Part shown: in pieces, positions 59,386 to 64,000 of the stretch | Numbering within the stretch: the stretch's first letter is position 1 | Layout of the letters: each line of letters starts with the position of its first letter | DNA from: Cucumis sativus | Lineage: Eukaryota; Streptophyta; Magnoliopsida; Cucurbitales; Cucurbitaceae | NCBI RefSeq assembly: GCF_000004075.3 | Contig: NC_026656.2 | Coordinates: forward strand, 24,004,607 to 24,068,606 | Length of the DNA stretch: 64,000 nucleotides | Direction of reading: 5' to 3' | The notes under the pieces: model-generated | What the model was told of the DNA's origin: nothing | The model's database searches: none | Seen by the model: the letters and a program-made list of their open reading frames with translations, nothing else | Position numbers and translations under genes: made by a program

Positions 59386-60476
59386 CACCATCTCGATGAT
59401 AGACGCAACCCTCAGCGAAGTGAGGGTTTGATCTAAACCTAGATTCGTCAGAAATCCACTCCCTCACCGCCGAGAAGCTTCAAAATTCGGTAACTCCCGT
59501 ATGCCCCAACACCTTTCTCTAGTCTTATGCAATATTTGTGACCGAAACCTTCAAATTTCAAAACTCATTGTCTTAAAAAAAATCGGTACTTCCTGTATTT
59601 GAGAACTGAAACCTTCAGTTTATTATTCTGTTTTGCGTAACTTCGAGGTTGAAATCAATACTTATATTCTATATATTTGTCTGTATTCCTAGATATATAA
59701 ATCAAAATGTTATACGTATTGGTAATATCGATACTTATATTCCCTATATTTGTATTTCTAGATATGTAAACCATAATGTGTTATATGTATCGGTAGTATT
59801 GCTAATATTCGTCATTATATTTGTGTTATGTAATGTAGTAATACCGCTGGTAGAAATGGGTATATAGGTCCAATTGAAAGGGGCGAATGGACACAAAACA
59901 AATGCATATATTGTTATTGCTCACACATATGCATGGGAGATTTTTGTTACCTGTTTACACATTTTGTAGATGAGGCTATATGAATAAAATACATTTGAGA
60001 TCGGTATCATATGTACTGTATATAATGTTATATACAGGCATATATATATTATATGGCTAATATCTGTATGTTATATGGGTTGAATTTTTTTCACTAAAAT
60101 ATCTAACATGTAATGTGGTAATATGATTAATATATAGGTATATGACTAGAATGTGCAATATGGTTATATGATTAATGTACAGATTACCACTTGCGAAATA
60201 ATGTAACTTTAAAAAATCATTGGAAATATAACATAGTATATGTATTATGGGTTATGCTCATCTATCCCTCGAAAAAAAGTTGATCAATACTAATCACCCG
60301 AAGTGATCTTATTGTTTTTAACCTTTATGATGATTTCACTTTTTATGTCATCCTTGTGTTGCAGAAAATAGATGTTCAATCTTATTACTAGACTATGAGT
60401 TAGATATGATCAACTCATGTTTGATGGTTATTGATCTATGCTAGATAACTTTTTTTCCAACTAGCAGGTTAATTCA
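59386..60476 (+). promoter_or_regulatory. ABCF4 5' UTR exon and long leader intron (inferred)
   Basis: 59395-59489 is a GC-richer leader with CTCCCTCACCGCCGAGAAGC, ending in a donor-like TTCG|GTAACT at about 59489. An acceptor CTAGCAG at about 60460-60466 lies 10 bp before the ATG. The roughly 970-bp intron so defined contains a tandem duplication of about 73 bp (59658-59803, ATACTTATATTC... repeated at 59731). Confidence 0.5.
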
Positions 60477-62657
60477 ATGGGACGGAAGAAAACTGAAGAA
60501 GGTGGTGGAAACGCCAAAGTCAAGCCTGGTAAAGATGTTTCTGGGAAGAGAGAGAAGCTTTCGGTGTCAGAAATGCTTGCCAGTATGGATCAGAAATCAG
60601 ATAAACCGAGAAAAGGATCTTCATCGTTGGGTGGTGGTGCTAAACCACAAGCAAAAGCTCCAAAAAAGGTTGCAGCTTACACCGATGGCATTGATCTCCC
60701 TCCCTCAGATGATGAGGAAGAAGAAATTGTGTCTGATGGGGAGCAACAGAGTACCAGTTCCCAGAAACGGCTACCCTGGCAGGACAGGGCTGAGTTGAAG
60801 CCTTTGGAGGTGGCTGTAAGTGATAAAGAGTTGAAGAAACGAGAGAGGAAAGATATGTTTGCTGCCCATGCTGCAGAACAGGCCAGGCAAGAAGCTCTAA
60901 AAGATGACCATGATGCTTTCACTGTTGTAATTGGCAGTCGAGCTTCGGTTCTTGATGGTAATGATGAAGCTGATGCAAATGTCAAAGACATTACAATTGA
61001 TAATTTTTCTGTCTCGGCTAGAGGGAAAGAACTTTTAAAAAATGCATCAGTGAAGATATCTCATGGGAAGAGGTATGGTTTAGTTGGGCCTAATGGTATG
61101 GGAAAGTCCACACTATTAAAACTCCTTGCTTGGAGGAAGATACCCGTCCCTAAAAATATTGATGTTCTTTTGGTTGAACAAGAGGTGGTTGGTGATGATA
61201 GAAGTGCACTTCAAGCGGTTGTTTCTGCTAATGAGGAGCTGGTCAAGCTTCGACAAGAAGTTGCTGATTTGCAGAATTCTGATGGTGGCCAAGATCAAAA
61301 TGATGATGATGATGCTGGAGAGAGGCTTGCTGAGTTATATGAAAAGCTGCAGCTCTTGGGATCAGATGCAGCTGAGGCTCAAGCTTCCAAAATTCTTGCT
61401 GGACTGGGTTTTACCAAGAATATGCAAGCACGACCCACCCGTTCATTTAGTGGTGGATGGAGAATGAGAATTTCATTGGCTCGGGCTCTTTTTGTTCAGC
61501 CAACACTTCTGTTACTAGATGAACCCACAAATCATCTAGACCTTAGGGCTGTTCTCTGGTTGGAGGAGTACCTTTGTCGGTGGAAGAAAACTCTTGTTGT
61601 TGTGTCTCACGATCGAGATTTCCTCAACAGTGTTTGCAATGAAATTATTCATCTTCATGATTTTAGGCTTCATTTTTATCGTGGCAATTTTGATGGTTTT
61701 GAAAGTGGGTACGAGCAGCGTCGGAAAGAAATGAACAAGAAGTTTGAAATATATGATAAGCAGGTTAAAGCAGCTAAGAGGTCTGGAAGCAGGGCGCAAC
61801 AAGAGAAGGTGAAAGACCGAGCAAAATTTGCTGCTGCTAAGGAAGCCTCAAAGAACAAGTCCAAGGGAAAGGTTGATGAGGATGAGCCCCTGCCAGAGGC
61901 CCCTAGAAAGTGGAGAGACTACAGTGTAGAATTCCATTTCCCTGAACCCACTGAACTCACCCCACCTTTATTGCAGTTGATTGAAGTAAGCTTTAGCTAT
62001 CCAAATAGGGAAGATTTTAGACTTTCTGATGTTGATGTGGGTATTGATATGGGAACGCGGGTTGCTATAGTTGGGCCCAATGGAGCGGGGAAATCTACTC
62101 TTCTGAACCTGCTAGCAGGTGATTTAGTACCAACAGAAGGTGAAGTACGTAGGAGTCAGAAGTTAAGGATTGGGAGGTACTCGCAACATTTCGTAGACCT
62201 TCTGACAATGGAGGAAACACCAGTTCAATATCTTCTTCGTCTTCATCCCGACCAAGAGGGTCTAAGCAAGCAGGAGGCTGTTCGTGCTAAGTTGGGGAAG
62301 TTTGGACTTCCAAGCCACAATCACCTCACGCCAATTGCTAAACTATCTGGGGGCCAAAAATCCAGGGTTGTTTTTACCTCAATTTCCATGTCAAAGCCAC
62401 ACATATTACTGCTGGATGAACCAACGAATCACTTGGACATGCAGAGTATTGATGCACTTGCAGATGCCTTAGATGAATTCACCGGCGGAGTTGTTCTGGT
62501 TAGTCATGATTCACGACTCATTTCACGTGTCTGTGAGGATGAAGAAAAAAGTGAAATTTGGGTCGTCGAAAATGGCACTGTGGAGTTTTTCCCTGGCACT
62601 TTCGAGGAATACAAGGAAGAATTGCAAAAGGAGATTAAAGCTGAGGTTGATGATTAG
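60477..62657 (+). CDS. ABCF4: ABC transporter F family member 4 (GCN20-type, ABCF4/GCN4)
   Basis: A single-exon frame of 726 aa. ABCF proteins are soluble twin-ATPase proteins without membrane segments that act on ribosomes and translation control; plant ABCF4 (GCN4) is also linked to pathogen-triggered stomatal responses. The N-terminal 180 residues are charged, with Lys-rich and acidic (SDDEEEEIVSDGE, 77-89) tracts. Nucleotide-binding domain 1: Walker A GPNGMGKS 204-211, signature SFSGG 323-327, Walker B LLLLDEP 344-350. The linker about 405-480 is highly basic. Domain 2: Walker A GPNGAGKS 533-540, signature LSGGQ 623-627, Walker B ILLLDEP 643-649, switch His in LVSHD 674-678. All motifs are intact. 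The start MGRKKTEE fits the family. Other-frame peptides across it are shadows. Confidence 0.95.
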   Translation: MGRKKTEEGGGNAKVKPGKDVSGKREKLSVSEMLASMDQKSDKPRKGSSSLGGGAKPQAKAPKKVAAYTDGIDLPPSDDEEEEIVSDGEQQSTSSQKRLPWQDRAELKPLEVAVSDKELKKRERKDMFAAHAAEQARQEALKDDHDAFTVVIGSRASVLDGNDEADANVKDITIDNFSVSARGKELLKNASVKISHGKRYGLVGPNGMGKSTLLKLLAWRKIPVPKNIDVLLVEQEVVGDDRSALQAVVSANEELVKLRQEVADLQNSDGGQDQNDDDDAGERLAELYEKLQLLGSDAAEAQASKILAGLGFTKNMQARPTRSFSGGWRMRISLARALFVQPTLLLLDEPTNHLDLRAVLWLEEYLCRWKKTLVVVSHDRDFLNSVCNEIIHLHDFRLHFYRGNFDGFESGYEQRRKEMNKKFEIYDKQVKAAKRSGSRAQQEKVKDRAKFAAAKEASKNKSKGKVDEDEPLPEAPRKWRDYSVEFHFPEPTELTPPLLQLIEVSFSYPNREDFRLSDVDVGIDMGTRVAIVGPNGAGKSTLLNLLAGDLVPTEGEVRRSQKLRIGRYSQHFVDLLTMEETPVQYLLRLHPDQEGLSKQEAVRAKLGKFGLPSHNHLTPIAKLSGGQKSRVVFTSISMSKPHILLLDEPTNHLDMQSIDALADALDEFTGGVVLVSHDSRLISRVCEDEEKSEIWVVENGTVEFFPGTFEEYKEELQKEIKAEVDD

Positions 62658-63845
62658 TCAATTATCTTGATAAAGACGTTGGATTTTCAAGTAGCACGTT
62701 CTACTTCATCCTTTTTAGTTTCTAAGGTTCATTTTACATTTCAAGGATTCCGATCAATGTGTTCTAATTCTGTAATCCTTTGTACGTGAAGTACTTATAA
62801 TTTGGGTTTGTACAATTAGAGAGAGAGTTGTCATGAGTTTTGCTGGAGTTACTACTGTAACATAGTCTATGAAAAATTTCACAGTGTTCAAAATTTCCTT
62901 CTCTATTAATGTCTCTATTAGTGCTCTCAGATTATATTTTCCCCTCCGGAAAATGTATGATGTAATACATTTTATTATTGAATATATTTTGTGTTATCTG
63001 ACTAATAACTATCATAAAGCTTTTCTTTGGCTTTTGAACAAGGAGGCTTGCTTGGAATAAGGTGTGAACAATTAAACCCAGTCTATTGTCAAGACTTTGA
63101 GTATTGACAATACTAGACCAGGAGAAGAGAAAGCTACTCCTGAAGACCCGGGTCAGTAGCTTATACTCTCAGACTTCATATTTGGCTAGGGTTTCCCTAG
63201 AGAATTTGAAAACAATGGATTCAATGAGAACAAAGTTGTATTTTATGTCTTCAAATATGCGTTTGGTGGCAGATTCAAAAATTGGATTTTAGTTTTAGAA
63301 AATGTTTAAATGTGTTTAGTAAATTAGATTTTGTGAGAATTTGAGATAATGAGAGAATAAAGAAGTTAAATATGTGATTTTGCATTGTATCTTGATATAG
63401 CATTCAACTTTTCTTTGATATCATAAACTGTTCTTAGTGCTGTCAATTAATATTACACTGCCATGTGAGTGTTGTATTGTCCTGCATATGTGGTTAAGTT
63501 CTGAGTTTACGCTTAAGTTCTCATGAGTAGTATTAGTGCTAGTATGTCTTATGGGTTTTGAATTTGTGGAAGTACATGTGAACTAGTTTGGTTTTCATAA
63601 AGTTCATGTCGATCACATGTTTGGTTTCATTTTTCTATCTATAAAAATTGGCTCTTAATGGATACTGAATTTATGGAGTTAATTTGATGTGGTTCCAATT
63701 TTTATTTTAGCATTGAATTTACTGTTGGTAACTAAAGGAGAACCTATTTGAGTTAACTTTGGGTATTATCATGTGGATGTTTGAGTAAATCTGCATTTTT
63801 TAAAACTAATTTGGGTGTTTGCACTTTCTGTATTTTGATTGTGCT
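62658..63845. other. ABCF4 3' UTR and intergenic sequence
   Basis: The first 200-250 bp are probable 3' UTR. Short frames at 62869-63060 and 63104-63292 have no domain I know. Confidence 0.4.
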
Positions 63846-63846
63846 T

Positions 63847-64000
63847 TGGAGAAGACCCACCAAGCAAGAGATCCTTTGGAGACCTATCCAAAAGTTGAAA
63901 AAAATGTTACAATAGGAAAAAAGAAAGGATTCATCCATGCCAATAAGTTCAAGACATATGGGAAAGGTACACACAAATTTTACCGTGGCCGACTTGTACT
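63847..64000 (+). CDS. Partial coding exon running off the window (unrecognised)
   Basis: The frame beginning near 63847 reads LEKTHQARDPLETYPKVEKN then VTIGKKKGFIHANKFKTYGK and continues open to the last base (51 codons). Upstream in the same frame are stops at about 63790-63810, so an intron acceptor or a broken start must lie near 63830-63850. The composition looks like a real protein: Lys/Thr/Gly-rich without runs. I cannot place it in a family. It could be a genuine internal exon of a gene continuing to the right, or a pseudogene piece. Confidence 0.4.

Noticed and set aside
1..64000. CRISPR arrays, operons, riboswitches, prophage or integrated virus
   Set aside because: Intron-bearing plant nuclear genes throughout; tandem repeats here lack unique spacers of constant length, and the retroelement pieces have LTR-retrotransposon or LINE domains without movement, coat or envelope genes.
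1..64000. tRNA and rRNA genes
   Set aside because: No complete cloverleaf or rRNA block was seen by eye; the only tRNA-like match (35626-35690) is a worn SINE head. A tRNAscan run would be decisive.

Overview
This window is nuclear DNA of a dicot plant, almost certainly a cucurbit of the genus Cucumis (cucumber or melon type). The reasons are two BAHD acyltransferases whose N-termini and overall sequence match the melon alcohol acyltransferases (AAT1/AAT2 type and AAT3 type), GT-AG introns, single-copy plant housekeeping genes (SIG1, STIPL1, ABCF4), and strongly AT-rich intergenic DNA full of transposon remnants. No bacterial, organellar or viral gene block is present.

Layout. 1-13 kb is repeat territory: degenerate minisatellites; a Tat/Ogre-like LTR end joined to a broken Ty1/copia pol that was itself hit by a CACTA element; and a tandem duplication of about 1.5 kb whose second copy was split by a 3149-bp element, with the empty site preserved in the first copy. 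13.2-26.7 kb carries two alcohol acyltransferase genes in the same orientation. The first (three exons) has several signs of lost activity; the second (intronless, 459 aa) looks intact. Between them lie small transposons, a captured DUF789 gene fragment and diverged minisatellites. 26.7-33.8 kb is mostly featureless AT-rich DNA with a CACTA end at 30.95 kb. 33.9-35.3 kb is a three-exon GDSL esterase/lipase. 35.6-42.7 kb holds a tRNA-derived SINE, a CACTA deletion derivative with an Ulp1-like protease remnant, an unlisted type-2 lipid-transfer-protein pseudogene, and several MITE-like repeats.

43.5-46.8 kb is SIG1, the nuclear gene for a plastid RNA polymerase sigma factor (nine coding exons). 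47.9-48.2 kb is a palindromic four-unit repeat between perfect 20-bp direct repeats. 49.1-53.3 kb is a minus-strand composite of a degenerate LINE and a Ty3/gypsy gag-protease segment, apparently bounded by a single target-site duplication. 55.1-57.7 kb (minus strand) is STIPL1/NTR1, a spliceosome disassembly factor. 60.5-62.7 kb is ABCF4, a GCN20-type ABC protein, with a probable 5'-UTR intron. An open coding stretch at 63.85-64.0 kb runs off the window.

The genes do not form a pathway or operon. The AAT pair shares one function (volatile ester synthesis); the other genes are unrelated single genes. I found no convincing new biological system. The points most worth checking are the decayed-versus-intact AAT pair and its intron difference, the nsLTP2 pseudogene, the captured DUF789 fragment, the nested insertion with its empty site, the chimeric LINE/gypsy insertion and the hairpin repeat.
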